From Perspicuibacillus lycopersici (GTDB taxonomy: Bacteria; Bacillota; Bacilli; Bacillales; Caldibacillaceae), in assembly GCF_025660475.1 (NCBI RefSeq), contig NZ_JAOUSF010000009.1, forward strand, positions 1 to 40,940: 40,940 nt of DNA, read 5' to 3'. Each line of letters starts with the position of its first letter. The stretch's first letter is position 1. The notes under the pieces were generated by a model. That model was not told the origin of the DNA. It worked only from the letters and a program-made list of their open reading frames with translations, and searched no databases. Positions 25,335 through 33,903 of the stretch are shown piece by piece. The translations under genes were made by a program, and so were the position numbers.

Positions 25335-26633
25335 TTAAGAAATCGTCTCTGCTTCTACTTTCACACGCTTCTTATCCAGCTCTGGGTATGCCATCCGGAC
25401 GATGGAAGGTCTTGCAAGATATAGTACGACAATGATTAAAATGACGGAGGAAATGATTAATACCCATTGCGCAGGGAAGTAATCATACAAGAAGCCGTAT
25501 AGGACAGTACCTAATGGCATAAGTGCCATTGCCATCGTTTCTAAGACAGAAAATACCCGACCTTTATAATCGTCATCAATCGTCTTTTGCATCATTACGC
25601 CAATTGGTGTATTTACTAGCATACCAAGACAGCCAAAAGTAAACATAATAGCGATGTAGAAAATAAACATCATATTATAAGAAAGCTCTACTAAAAGTGG
25701 AAGCGCCACTGCCCCCATTGTAATTCCCATGCAAATAATGCCCCGTTTGGATGTTAATAATGGATATTTCACTTCTTTTCCCATCGAGAAATACAAGGAT
25801 AGTAATAGCATGCCAATTGCCCAAGCCCCTTCTGTCAAGCCATAATGCTCGGAAGGCATTTTTAGCTTTTCTATTAAAATAAAGGAATAGCCGACCTGAA
25901 ATGCTCCGAATAGGAAATTGATAATTAAGGAAATCGAAATTATAATCATAAGAATTTGTTGCATTTTTATATAGGAAAATCCTGCCTTCATGCTTTGCCA
26001 CATCGATTCCTTTTGTTCATCAACAGCTACTTTCTTACGTTTAGCATATAATTTGAAGTTCATCGTCGATTCAAGAATGACTGCAATAATAGATGCACTT
26101 AAATAAATGGTAAGAAATACTGGCATGGATACTGTTCCATATAGAATACCGCCAATTGCAGGACTACCAATGGAAGCGAACGAAAGGGACATCTGGTTAA
26201 GGGACATCGCACGTTGAATACGCTTTTCATCAATTAGACCACTTATGGAAGAGGTAAAGGTAACTGTCGTAAAGGTAGATGCTAAAGATAATAAACAAGT
26301 AGTAATATAAATTGCCGGTAAAGATAGCCCAAATGACAAGCTATACAGTAAAAGTCCAGCAATCGCTAATGAAGAGCCAATTTGTGAAAAAATAATTATT
26401 CGTTTTCGAGAAAAATTATCTGCTAAATAACCAACAAATGGTGCAACAATGGTTCGCGGTAAAATACTGCAAATTAAGTTCATAGCAAAATTCGTAGCAG
26501 AACCTGTTAACTCTAAAATATAAAAACTAATTGCAAATGCATACACTTGTGCACCGAAGGAAGAAATTAGCTTACTAGTGAAAAACGTCCATAAATGGTA
26601 GGTGGCACGCTTTAATTTTAGTTGTTCATCCAT
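25335..26633 (-). CDS. MFS efflux-type transporter
   Basis: A 432-residue membrane protein with 12 predicted helices. It carries the MFS motif GYLADNFSRKRIIIFSQ in the first cytoplasmic loop and the second-half counterpart near DDDYKGRVFSVLETMAMALM, the pattern of MFS_3-type exporters (enterobactin or macrolide exporter-like). AAAGGGG precedes the ATG at 26633. It is divergent from an XRE-TPR regulator, and its promoter is flanked by two copies of a 17-bp palindrome, so it is probably the regulator's target. The exported compound is unknown. Confidence 0.88.
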   Translation of the reverse strand: MDEQLKLKRATYHLWTFFTSKLISSFGAQVYAFAISFYILELTGSATNFAMNLICSILPRTIVAPFVGYLADNFSRKRIIIFSQIGSSLAIAGLLLYSLSFGLSLPAIYITTCLLSLASTFTTVTFTSSISGLIDEKRIQRAMSLNQMSLSFASIGSPAIGGILYGTVSMPVFLTIYLSASIIAVILESTMNFKLYAKRKKVAVDEQKESMWQSMKAGFSYIKMQQILMIIISISLIINFLFGAFQVGYSFILIEKLKMPSEHYGLTEGAWAIGMLLLSLYFSMGKEVKYPLLTSKRGIICMGITMGAVALPLLVELSYNMMFIFYIAIMFTFGCLGMLVNTPIGVMMQKTIDDDYKGRVFSVLETMAMALMPLGTVLYGFLYDYFPAQWVLIISSVILIIVVLYLARPSIVRMAYPELDKKRVKVEAETIS

Positions 26634-26659
26634 TTTTTTATCCCCTTTGTTTTGGAAAA

Positions 26660-26676
26660 GTTTAATTTAATTAAAC
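26660..26676. promoter_or_regulatory. Operator copy 1 (GTTTAATTTAATTAAAC)
   Basis: A perfect 8+1+8 palindrome. It lies immediately downstream of the MFS -10 box on the minus strand, over the expected transcription start, a position suited to repression. Confidence 0.88.
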
Positions 26677-26678
26677 AA

Positions 26679-26707
26679 ATCATAACATAGCGATGGATAG
26701 AACACAA
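26679..26707 (-). promoter_or_regulatory. Promoter of the MFS gene
   Basis: On the minus strand TTGTGT (26702-26707) and TATGAT (26679-26684) are 17 nt apart. The promoter lies exactly between operator copies 1 and 2. Confidence 0.65.
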
Positions 26708-26714
26708 TAATTAA

Positions 26715-26731
26715 GTTTAATTTAATTAAAC
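26715..26731. promoter_or_regulatory. Operator copy 2 (GTTTAATTTAATTAAAC)
   Basis: Identical to copy 1, 55 bp away, just upstream of the MFS -35 box. The pair could allow DNA looping or cooperative binding. Confidence 0.88.
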
Positions 26732-26774
26732 TTTTTTTAAGGTAGTGGCTGAGACCCTTTTCTTTTTTGTGTAT

Positions 26775-26791
26775 GTTTAATATAATTAAAC
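26775..26791. promoter_or_regulatory. Operator copy 3 (GTTTAATATAATTAAAC)
   Basis: One base different from copies 1 and 2. It contains a perfect TATAAT (26781-26786) that may be the -10 box of the regulator gene, so the regulator probably controls itself. Confidence 0.8.
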
Positions 26792-26798
26792 ACAAAGA

Positions 26799-28064
26799 TT
26801 GACCAAAAAGTTGGAGGTGTCTCCTATTACTACGGTTGGAGAACGAATTCGCAAAATCCGCAAGGAAAAAAAACTAACACTCGAGGCATTGGCTGGAGAA
26901 AAGATAACAAAGGGGATGCTGAGTTTAATTGAAAATAATAAAGCAAATCCTTCGATGGAAAGCTTAACCTATATTGCAGAGCAGCTTGGAGTTGCAGTAG
27001 CAGAGCTTTTAGAAGAGGTAAGCAGTCAGGAGCTGCAAGGACTTCTAGAGGAAGCGGAAAGGCTTTTTAATGAGGACTTTGAGGAATATCCAAATAAATA
27101 TAAAGATATTGTTTCAATAATTCGTCCAATTTCAGATAAATTAGTGCAAGGCTATGAATCCGCCAGATTATTAGATATTTATTGCCGCTGTATTTATCAG
27201 GAGGAAAAAACGGGATGGGAAGAATATGCCGAACGAGCTGCGCAAATATATGATGAAATGAATTTAACTACAAGGCGTGGAAATCTAGGTCGGTTCCGTG
27301 CGATTGTAAAGTTTATGGAGCATGACTACGAAAAAGCACTACAAATCCTCATTCGCGAGCGAGAGTACGTAGAATCGCATCATGCGTATATCGATCCGAT
27401 TACTCGGCTAGATTTTGACTATCATGAAGCGATTCTCCACTTTGCCGTTGGTGATACGGAATCTGCTATACGTGTGATGGAAAGTGCCATTGACTTTTCT
27501 AAAAAGCATCGTATCTTTTACTTAATTGATGATTTGTATCGATTGGCTGCTGGATATGCAATGCTCTCAAACGATAAAGAGAAAATGATTGAATACTCCA
27601 ATAAGCTAAAGCTATATGGAGAATTTGCAGATGATGAAAACTCGATCCTTTTTTATCACTTAATTAGGACGCAAATATTAATTGTTCTAGAAAAACGGTA
27701 TTTAGATGCAATCCAAATTATTGATGAAATACTACAAGCACATTCTTCTTTTATATGGCCATATTTTGCATTACAAAAAGGAGCGGCACTTTATTTGTTA
27801 GGTCGTTATGAGGAAACGATTCAAGTGTTAGGGAAAGTAGAAATTTCATCGTATGTACATCATCCTTTTGATTTATCGATGTTATATGCAAAGGATGCCT
27901 ATATTGCATTAAGCTATTGGAAGCTTGGAGAGGAAGAGGCAGCATTGCAGCATGCAAAGCAAGCAGTAGATAATATTTCTCCACTCCCACATTCTGTAAA
28001 TACGGATTTCGTTTTAGAAACGTATAATGAAGTGAAAAACAAAATGACAAAAAATCGCTCATGA
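26799..28064 (+). CDS. XRE-family regulator with TPR-like domain
   Basis: An N-terminal XRE helix-turn-helix (VGERIRKIRKEKKLTLEALA, then KGMLSLIENNKANPSMESLT) is joined to about 340 residues of helical, TPR-like repeats. This is the plan of RRNPP-type and related Bacillales regulators, some of which bind small peptides; no peptide gene is seen here. The start is uncertain. A TTG at 26799 has only a weak ribosome site (coordinates given), while the strong site GGAGGTG (26813-26819) points to an ATT codon at 26826, giving 412 residues beginning (M)TTVGERIRKI, the usual N-terminus. It is divergent from the MFS gene and shares three palindromes with it. Confidence 0.88.
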   Translation: MTKKLEVSPITTVGERIRKIRKEKKLTLEALAGEKITKGMLSLIENNKANPSMESLTYIAEQLGVAVAELLEEVSSQELQGLLEEAERLFNEDFEEYPNKYKDIVSIIRPISDKLVQGYESARLLDIYCRCIYQEEKTGWEEYAERAAQIYDEMNLTTRRGNLGRFRAIVKFMEHDYEKALQILIREREYVESHHAYIDPITRLDFDYHEAILHFAVGDTESAIRVMESAIDFSKKHRIFYLIDDLYRLAAGYAMLSNDKEKMIEYSNKLKLYGEFADDENSILFYHLIRTQILIVLEKRYLDAIQIIDEILQAHSSFIWPYFALQKGAALYLLGRYEETIQVLGKVEISSYVHHPFDLSMLYAKDAYIALSYWKLGEEEAALQHAKQAVDNISPLPHSVNTDFVLETYNEVKNKMTKNRS

Positions 28065-28083
28065 TGGATGAGCGATTTTTTTA
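28049..28083 (+). terminator. Terminator of the XRE-TPR gene
   Basis: A perfect 12-bp stem (28051-28062 with 28068-28079), loop GATGG, then T residues. The stop codon lies in the stem and loop. Confidence 0.9.
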
Positions 28084-28332
28084 TATGCTGTTATTTAAAT
28101 GGTTGTATATATTAAATGAGATAGAAAATTTGTCTAATAGCTTTTACTAAAGCAACAAACTAACGATAACAGTATTTTAAGAAAACGGTACAAATTAACT
28201 AACAAATTGCTGAAACGTATCTCATATAATTTACACAAGACAAAAAATGCCCGTTGTATAATCGATAGAAACTATGCTCTCCTTAGTATCAATAGTGTAG
28301 GAAGTGTTAAAAAATACCAAAGGAGGAGACTA

Positions 28333-28935
28333 ATGCAGGAATACTACTATGGTGGTCAATACAAAGGACAAACAAAAGTTAGCTTTTACGTGGAAGATGG
28401 CGTGGAGCGTATTGTCATTCGGTGGCTAAGTCAGAACAAACATACGAAACTATCATTTGTTGGACCAAATGGACAATCATCGATAGGCTTCTCAACGACA
28501 AAAGATTCCACGCTTTTTGAAGGGGGATACCTGCACCGCACTACAATTGACGAACCAGAAGCAGGAAAGTGGTCCGTCCAAGCTAAAAGTCCTAAGGAGC
28601 AATACATTCTAAATGTCACCTTCCAAAGCCCGGTGAATGAGCATCTAATGATGAATTTAGAAAAAGAAGATAACATCCAGCTCTCCTTTTCCGGAAATGA
28701 ACACTATGTAATGCAGGACAATATCACAGCAACCGTAGCGGTAGAATTTTTAGATGTGAAAAATAAAATTATTAAAAAACTATCGATAACAAAAAGTCGT
28801 GATACGAACACTCTTACCATTCCAAATTTAGGCGCAGGAATTTATAACGTAACAATCAACATAAAAGGAGAAACAAAAAACGGACAAATCTACAACCGCA
28901 CGATTTTAGATTCTATTTATCTAGGAAATCAATGA
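28333..28935 (+). CDS. Unrecognised 200-residue beta-rich protein
   Basis: I do not recognise this protein firmly. It has no signal peptide or membrane helix, is rich in Ser, Thr, Asn and aromatic residues in a beta-sandwich-like pattern, and contains TTIDEPEAGKWSVQAKSP and NLGAGIYNVTINIKGE, which recall pre-peptidase or invasin-like accessory domains of secreted hydrolases. The frame is open back to 28207, so it could be the tail of a decayed larger gene. However AAAGGAGGAG lies directly before the ATG at 28333, a strong sign of real initiation. Neighbours on both sides are unrelated and separated by terminators. Confidence 0.6.
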   Translation: MQEYYYGGQYKGQTKVSFYVEDGVERIVIRWLSQNKHTKLSFVGPNGQSSIGFSTTKDSTLFEGGYLHRTTIDEPEAGKWSVQAKSPKEQYILNVTFQSPVNEHLMMNLEKEDNIQLSFSGNEHYVMQDNITATVAVEFLDVKNKIIKKLSITKSRDTNTLTIPNLGAGIYNVTINIKGETKNGQIYNRTILDSIYLGNQ

Positions 28936-28953
28936 CAGAAATATAGACGAATG

Positions 28954-28988
28954 AAAGGCAAGCTATCGAGCAGATGCTTGCTTTTTAT
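28954..28988 (+). terminator. Terminator after the unrecognised gene
   Basis: GCAAGC/GCTTGC stem extended by G-T and A-T pairs (28954-28963, 28976-28985), followed by a T-rich tract. Confidence 0.75.
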
Positions 28989-29058
28989 TTTTTGAAAGAG
29001 ATACTGGAAGATTAGATTAGTGGGGAGGAGATTGCTTACGTTCGTTGGAATCATTACT

Positions 29059-29091
29059 ACGAAAATGCATTAACCTCTAATGCACTTTCGT
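29059..29091. repeat. 13-bp inverted repeat without T tract
   Basis: CGAAAATGCATTA and its near-complement at 29078-29090 (one mismatch) surround ACCTC. No T run follows, so it is not a normal terminator. Purpose unknown. Confidence 0.65.
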
Positions 29092-29157
29092 TAAAAAAAT
29101 ACTGTTAATAAATTGTGAAACTACTAGAAAAATCCATTTGTCGAATGGTAAAATTTA

Positions 29158-29187
29158 TTATCATATTATAACAAATAATGATACAAT
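29158..29187 (+). promoter_or_regulatory. Candidate promoter of the moxR operon
   Basis: TTATCA (4 of 6), 18 nt, TACAAT (5 of 6), upstream of a set of overlapping palindromes in the leader. Confidence 0.45.
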
Positions 29188-29193
29188 TAAAAT

Positions 29194-29240
29194 GAATCTG
29201 TCAATTTATTGATAGATTCTGAATCTATCCTACCTAGGAT
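29194..29240 (+). promoter_or_regulatory. Overlapping palindromes in the moxR leader
   Basis: GATAGATTCTGAATCTATC (29211-29229) is a perfect 9+1+9 palindrome. Its left arm can instead pair with 29194-29203 (GAATCTGTCA), and its end overlaps a third repeat, ATCCTA-CC-TAGGAT (29227-29240). It could be an operator or a set of exclusive RNA hairpins; no T run follows. Confidence 0.6.
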
Positions 29241-29261
29241 ATCAGCATAAGGAGGCGTCGT

Positions 29262-30221
29262 ATGATAGCAGAAGCACTACAACCTAAATTGGCGAAAGTT
29301 TTAGAAAATATGGATAAAGTGATGATCGGAAAACGTAAAGAAGCGACATTAAGCTTAACTGCATTATTAGCAGGTGGCCATGTATTACTTGAGGATGTAC
29401 CAGGTGTCGGAAAAACGATGCTAGTAAAAACCCTTGCGAAATCCGTAAGCTCATCCTTTAAACGAATACAGTTTACACCAGATTTATTACCATCAGATGT
29501 TCTTGGGGTTTCCATTTATAATCCGAAGGAAATGGAATTTGAGTTCCGCCCAGGTCCTATTATGGGAAATATCGTTTTAGCTGATGAAATCAATCGAACA
29601 TCTCCGAAAACACAATCCGCATTATTGGAAGGAATGGAAGAAGGAAATGTAACGATAGACGGGTTCACCTATCAGTTACCAAAGCCTTTTTTCGTTATGG
29701 CTACGCAAAACCCCATTGAATACGAAGGTACTTATCCATTACCTGAAGCACAATTGGACCGTTTTCTATTAAAGCTAAAAATGGGTTATCCATCGTCAGA
29801 AGAGGAAATGGAAATTTTAACTCGAGCACAAAACCGAACAACTGTAGAAGAACTTGAATCGGTAATTACAGTTCAAGAATTGGTTCAGCTACAGGATGAT
29901 GTGAAAAATGTCTTCGTCGACACTACAATTAAAGAATACATAATTAATATTGTGCTTCGTACAAGACAGCATTCCCAAGTATATCTAGGCGTGAGTCCAC
30001 GTGGTTCGATCGCGCTGCTTAAAGCAGCACAAGCTTATGCATTTTTACGAGGTCGTGACTTCGTTATTCCAGATGATGTACAATTTTTAGCACCATATAT
30101 TTTTGCTCATCGATTAATTTTACGATCGGAAGCTAAATATGAAGGTGTAGCAGCAGAGGATATTATTCTCTCAATTTTATCGAATATGCAAGTTCCTATT
30201 CAAAGGTTTGTGAAAAAATGA
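29262..30221 (+). CDS. yeaC: MoxR-family AAA+ ATPase (YeaC-like)
   Basis: A 319-residue AAA+ ATPase of the MoxR family, chaperone-like proteins often needed to assemble or activate partner complexes. Walker A is PGVGKT at about 47-52 and Walker B LADEINR at about 106-112; TQNPIEYEGTYPLPEAQLDRF (split: TQNPIEYEGTYPLPEAQ) is the typical sensor-1 region. AAGGAGG lies 6 nt before the ATG. It overlaps the DUF58 gene by 4 nt, and the moxR-DUF58-transglutaminase trio precedes guaA as in B. subtilis. Confidence 0.93.
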   Translation: MIAEALQPKLAKVLENMDKVMIGKRKEATLSLTALLAGGHVLLEDVPGVGKTMLVKTLAKSVSSSFKRIQFTPDLLPSDVLGVSIYNPKEMEFEFRPGPIMGNIVLADEINRTSPKTQSALLEGMEEGNVTIDGFTYQLPKPFFVMATQNPIEYEGTYPLPEAQLDRFLLKLKMGYPSSEEEMEILTRAQNRTTVEELESVITVQELVQLQDDVKNVFVDTTIKEYIINIVLRTRQHSQVYLGVSPRGSIALLKAAQAYAFLRGRDFVIPDDVQFLAPYIFAHRLILRSEAKYEGVAAEDIILSILSNMQVPIQRFVKK

Positions 30222-31429
30222 AAAAGCTAAAAGGTCGTACAAGAAATATTTTTCGTTTTATCTTCCTCTGTACATTATTATTAGGTTCCTTTTCTTATGC
30301 AATGTTTCAGGGAGGATTTGTTAGTTGGTTCCTATTTGGCAGCTTTCTGCCACTTGCATGTTATTCGGTCATTTTGTTGTTCTACCCACTTTTCGATCTA
30401 TCGGTTCATCGAGAGTTTAAGCAAAAAGAATTTAATGCTGGTGAAAAAGTGGAAGTAACATTAAAGGTTACGAGAAGAAATCGATTTCCACTATTTTTTT
30501 TACTAGTGGAGGACGAGGTTTCGGAAAACTTAAAAAGAAAAACAAATGTACCATTCAAGTTTTTATTGTTTCCAATATTTTCAAAGCAATTAACCTATCG
30601 TTATGTTATTGATAAAATGCCCCGTGGAGAATATTTCTTTTATGGAATTAAAGTAAAGGTTGGAGATTTATTCGGTTTCGTTCAAAAGGAAATCTCTTTT
30701 CCGGAAGAAGATTATGTACTCGTCTATCCATCCTATATAGAAATGGTGTATGAGCCGTTTGAAAATCAATTCGAACAAGGGATGACGGCGACTAAAGATA
30801 AAGTACAACGGGACTCCACAATGGCTATTAGTATTCGGCAATATGTGCCTGGTGACCGCTTTTCTTGGATAAATTGGAAGGCGACTGCAAGAAATAACGA
30901 TATAATGACAAAGGAATTCGAGCAAAGACAAACACATGATGTCTTATTAATTTTAGATCGAACACCGCATGAGCAATTTGATATAGCAGTGTCATTTGCA
31001 GCTTCTATTATCCGTTCCGTGTTAAAAAAAGGAGCGGAGATTGGACTATTCTCTGCAGGTGATAAGAAGGAATTTTTCCCGGTGCAGCGAGGAGAGTTTC
31101 AACAGCGCACCTTGTTTTACCATTTAGCTAGTGTCGAAGATAATGCAACACTTGAGTTTTATAAAATTATTGAATCAGAGAATATATTTCAAAATCAAAA
31201 CCGGGTCCTTATGTTTATCGTGAATACATTACATCAAGCAACAGTAGAAAAAATAAGCGCTATTTCTCTGAAAAAGGGTCAGGTCATTTTATTTGTAGTC
31301 AAGGGGAAAAATGAAAAAATTTCCGCGCAAGAACTAGAATTAATCGAAACAGCGAAAAGAAGAGGCGTTATTACAAAGAGCATTTACGACGGTGAATTTA
31401 AAAATGCATTCGGGAGGGAGGAATGGTGA
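30218..31429 (+). CDS. yeaD: DUF58-domain membrane protein (YeaD-like)
   Basis: A 403-residue protein with two N-terminal membrane helices (about 12-30 and 36-56), then a soluble region carrying the DUF58 motif IRQYVPGDRFSWINWKATAR. DUF58 proteins have a von Willebrand A-like fold and are almost always encoded next to MoxR ATPases. It starts at the ATGA overlap with moxR and its end overlaps the transglutaminase gene by 7 nt, so the three proteins are probably made together at the membrane. Their precise job is unknown. Confidence 0.92.
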   Translation: MKKLKGRTRNIFRFIFLCTLLLGSFSYAMFQGGFVSWFLFGSFLPLACYSVILLFYPLFDLSVHREFKQKEFNAGEKVEVTLKVTRRNRFPLFFLLVEDEVSENLKRKTNVPFKFLLFPIFSKQLTYRYVIDKMPRGEYFFYGIKVKVGDLFGFVQKEISFPEEDYVLVYPSYIEMVYEPFENQFEQGMTATKDKVQRDSTMAISIRQYVPGDRFSWINWKATARNNDIMTKEFEQRQTHDVLLILDRTPHEQFDIAVSFAASIIRSVLKKGAEIGLFSAGDKKEFFPVQRGEFQQRTLFYHLASVEDNATLEFYKIIESENIFQNQNRVLMFIVNTLHQATVEKISAISLKKGQVILFVVKGKNEKISAQELELIETAKRRGVITKSIYDGEFKNAFGREEW

Positions 31430-33621
31430 ACATCATCAGACAAAGAAGTATAGAATCCCTTTTATTAAATATCATCGGCTTCCTATTAGTATTCGAATGG
31501 TTAAACCCACTGGAATCCATTGCAAATGTAAACAATTTATCAGTATTTGTTTGTTTTTTAGCAATCTGTTTCCTTTTTTCTTATTTACGATTGCATTGGA
31601 GTATTAGTCTTGTTGTAAATGTGGTATATGTTACCACCATTCTGCATTACTTCTATTTTCAAAAATCATTTCTTGCCCTCTTTTGGCCAGCAAGGATAGT
31701 AGAAGATATCTTTCGTAATATTAAAATATTGTTCAATGGCGAATGGATGTCGATAACCGATTCTTTTCGTACATTATTAATGTTTGTTTTACTCTGGTTA
31801 TTAGTGTATTTGCTTCATTATTGGATTGTTGTTCAAAAAAATATTCTCTTCTTTTTCTTGTTAACCGTTATATATCTTTCGATTATTGATACATTTGCTG
31901 CCTATAATGCAACATTTGCTATTTTACGAACAGTTATCATCGGCTTTTTTGCACTAGGTATTCTTACTTTTTATCGGTTCGTTGAAAAAGAACAGCTATC
32001 AATGAAGAATATCGTGAAAAAGCGATGGATCATCGCACTTGTTGGTGTGATTATTATTAGTTCTTTTGTTGGTGTACTAGTTCCGAAGGCAGGACCAATT
32101 TGGCCAGATCCAGTACCATTCTTTCAATCATTTGCGGATCATCATGAGGATAACGGAAGCGGAAGTGGCGTTAGAAAAATTGGCTACGATACAGATGATA
32201 CGAATCTCGGTGGACCATTTGTTGGTGATAAACGGGTGGTATTTACAGTAACCTCGGAAAACAAGGAATATTGGCGTGTAGAAACGAAGGATTTATATAC
32301 TGGAAAAGGTTGGGAATTATCTGCGCGAGATGATATTGAATTTGTCGATGGGAATGTGAGAGAAGTACCGATTTATTCCGTCGAGGATGCATTGCTAAGT
32401 GAGGAGAATTCCAGTGTTTCAATCGATTTGGCGGACAATCGAACACATCTTATTTATCCACAAGGAATTACTAATATTTATTTTAATGAAGAAAATATTT
32501 ATCAAGTAAACCATACGAATGAAAAAATTAGTACGAGCTATTTAAGCTCCTTATCCAATTATGAAATATCTTATCGGAAACCATCCTTTGAAGTGTATAC
32601 ACTTCGAAAAGCAATCGACACGACAGGTGTTGATCAGGAATTCCTCGCACGCTATACGCAAGTACCTGACAATCTACCTACTCGAATCCAGGAGCTGGCA
32701 GTCTCTATTACAGCAGGTGCAGAAAATTTATATGATAAAGCGAAGGCTATCGAATCTTATTTGAATAGTTATCGGTTTACGTATGACACGCAAAATGTAG
32801 CGATTCCTAAAGAGGAACAGGATTACGTTGACCAGTTTTTATTTGAAACAATGGTCGGTTATTGCGATAATTTCTCTAGCTCAATGGTTGTTCTTCTACG
32901 TACGATTGGTATTCCGGCACGATGGGCAAAAGGCTATACACCAGGTAATGAAATTCAAACCAATGATACGTTTTCGGTTTATGAGGTGACCAATAATAAT
33001 GCCCATTCATGGGTAGAAGTATTTTTCCCAGAAATCGGTTGGGTTCCATTTGAACCTACGAAAGGGTTCGAGAATCCTGCAGAATTTTACTATAACTTAG
33101 ACAATCGCCCGGAACAAACAGACTCGGAAACGAGTGAACCAGCAACTCCAGAGCAAGAAGAACCAAAAGAAAAACCAGAGGCAAATAACACATCCGCACC
33201 GGATAAGGCTGATGCGAGCATCTTCTCGTTGGAGGCTGTTGCAAAATTTGCAAAAACATGGCTACTTGGTGCGATAGTTGTCATTGGAATCCTAGCAGGA
33301 ATAGTATTCTTATTCCGTAAACGATTGTACCCGTATTGGTTACAATTTAAGTATAAGAACAAAACAGACAATAAATCGTTTGCAACTGCTTATTTATCAT
33401 TGATTAGGCAATTACAGTGGAATGGGTTTATTCGAAAAGAGGGGGAAACATTACGGAGCTTTGCACAATATGTTGACCATTTCTTAGAAAGTAACTCGAT
33501 GAGCAGGTTGACTAATCAATATGAACGAATTTTATATCGGAATGAAATAGATGGAAATGATTGGGAAGAAATTAGAATGGACTGGGACAAAATATTACGA
33601 CTATTGAATGAGCGAAATTAA
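31423..33621 (+). CDS. yebA: Membrane transglutaminase-like protein (YebA-like)
   Basis: A 732-residue protein. Roughly residues 13-225 hold several membrane helices, followed by an extracellular transglutaminase-like domain with Cys481 (VGYCDNFSSSMVVLLRTIGI) and His528 (NNAHSWVEVFF). At the place often Asp the sequence is FEPT (Glu544). A Thr/Pro/Glu-rich linker leads to a last membrane helix near 617-637 and a cytoplasmic tail of the DUF4129 type. GGGAGGGAGG lies close before the ATG at 31423. Possible role in modifying or cross-linking envelope proteins, by family only. Confidence 0.9.
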   Translation: MVNIIRQRSIESLLLNIIGFLLVFEWLNPLESIANVNNLSVFVCFLAICFLFSYLRLHWSISLVVNVVYVTTILHYFYFQKSFLALFWPARIVEDIFRNIKILFNGEWMSITDSFRTLLMFVLLWLLVYLLHYWIVVQKNILFFFLLTVIYLSIIDTFAAYNATFAILRTVIIGFFALGILTFYRFVEKEQLSMKNIVKKRWIIALVGVIIISSFVGVLVPKAGPIWPDPVPFFQSFADHHEDNGSGSGVRKIGYDTDDTNLGGPFVGDKRVVFTVTSENKEYWRVETKDLYTGKGWELSARDDIEFVDGNVREVPIYSVEDALLSEENSSVSIDLADNRTHLIYPQGITNIYFNEENIYQVNHTNEKISTSYLSSLSNYEISYRKPSFEVYTLRKAIDTTGVDQEFLARYTQVPDNLPTRIQELAVSITAGAENLYDKAKAIESYLNSYRFTYDTQNVAIPKEEQDYVDQFLFETMVGYCDNFSSSMVVLLRTIGIPARWAKGYTPGNEIQTNDTFSVYEVTNNNAHSWVEVFFPEIGWVPFEPTKGFENPAEFYYNLDNRPEQTDSETSEPATPEQEEPKEKPEANNTSAPDKADASIFSLEAVAKFAKTWLLGAIVVIGILAGIVFLFRKRLYPYWLQFKYKNKTDNKSFATAYLSLIRQLQWNGFIRKEGETLRSFAQYVDHFLESNSMSRLTNQYERILYRNEIDGNDWEEIRMDWDKILRLLNERN

Positions 33622-33624
33622 TCC

Positions 33625-33654
33625 TTGACCATCATTGTTTTTCATTGCTAAAAT
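33625..33654 (+). promoter_or_regulatory. Promoter of guaA
   Basis: TTGACC, 18 nt, TAAAAT with an extended TGC before the -10. It begins 3 nt after the yebA stop codon, so guaA has its own transcript starting with the riboswitch. Confidence 0.7.
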
Positions 33655-33694
33655 AGGGTGAATTAATTCTACATGAAATTTATGATAGATTGTC

Positions 33695-33839
33695 CTTCGT
33701 ATATCCTCGATAATATGGTTCGAGAGTCTCTACCAAATCACCATAAATGATTTGACTATGAAGGCAGATACTCTATTTTGGTATATACAAAACCCGAAAA
33801 TAGAATTCTGCCTTTCTAGGTAGGATTCTATTTTTTTTT
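33695..33839 (+). promoter_or_regulatory. Guanine riboswitch before guaA
   Basis: P1 is CCTTCGTA/TATGAAGG (33695-33702, 33758-33765). P2 is closed by CTCGA/TCGAG with loop TAATATGG, and P3 by AAATCA/TGATTT with loop CCATAAA. The three-way junction holds TGACTATG, whose C (not T) is the base that selects guanine over adenine. A perfect 15-bp terminator (33800-33814 with 33819-33833) plus T run follows. GGCAGA..TCTATTTT (33764-33780) can pair with the 5' arm as an antiterminator, so guanine should switch guaA off. Confidence 0.95.
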
Positions 33840-33903
33840 ATATTGTATACTATTACTTTCATGTTCGGATAATATAAATATCTATTAATATGAGGTGAAA
33901 CCA

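Noticed and set aside
28065..28332. Signal-peptide gene for the XRE-TPR regulator
   Set aside because: No short frame with a ribosome site and secretion signal was found next to the regulator, so a peptide-pheromone pair cannot be claimed.
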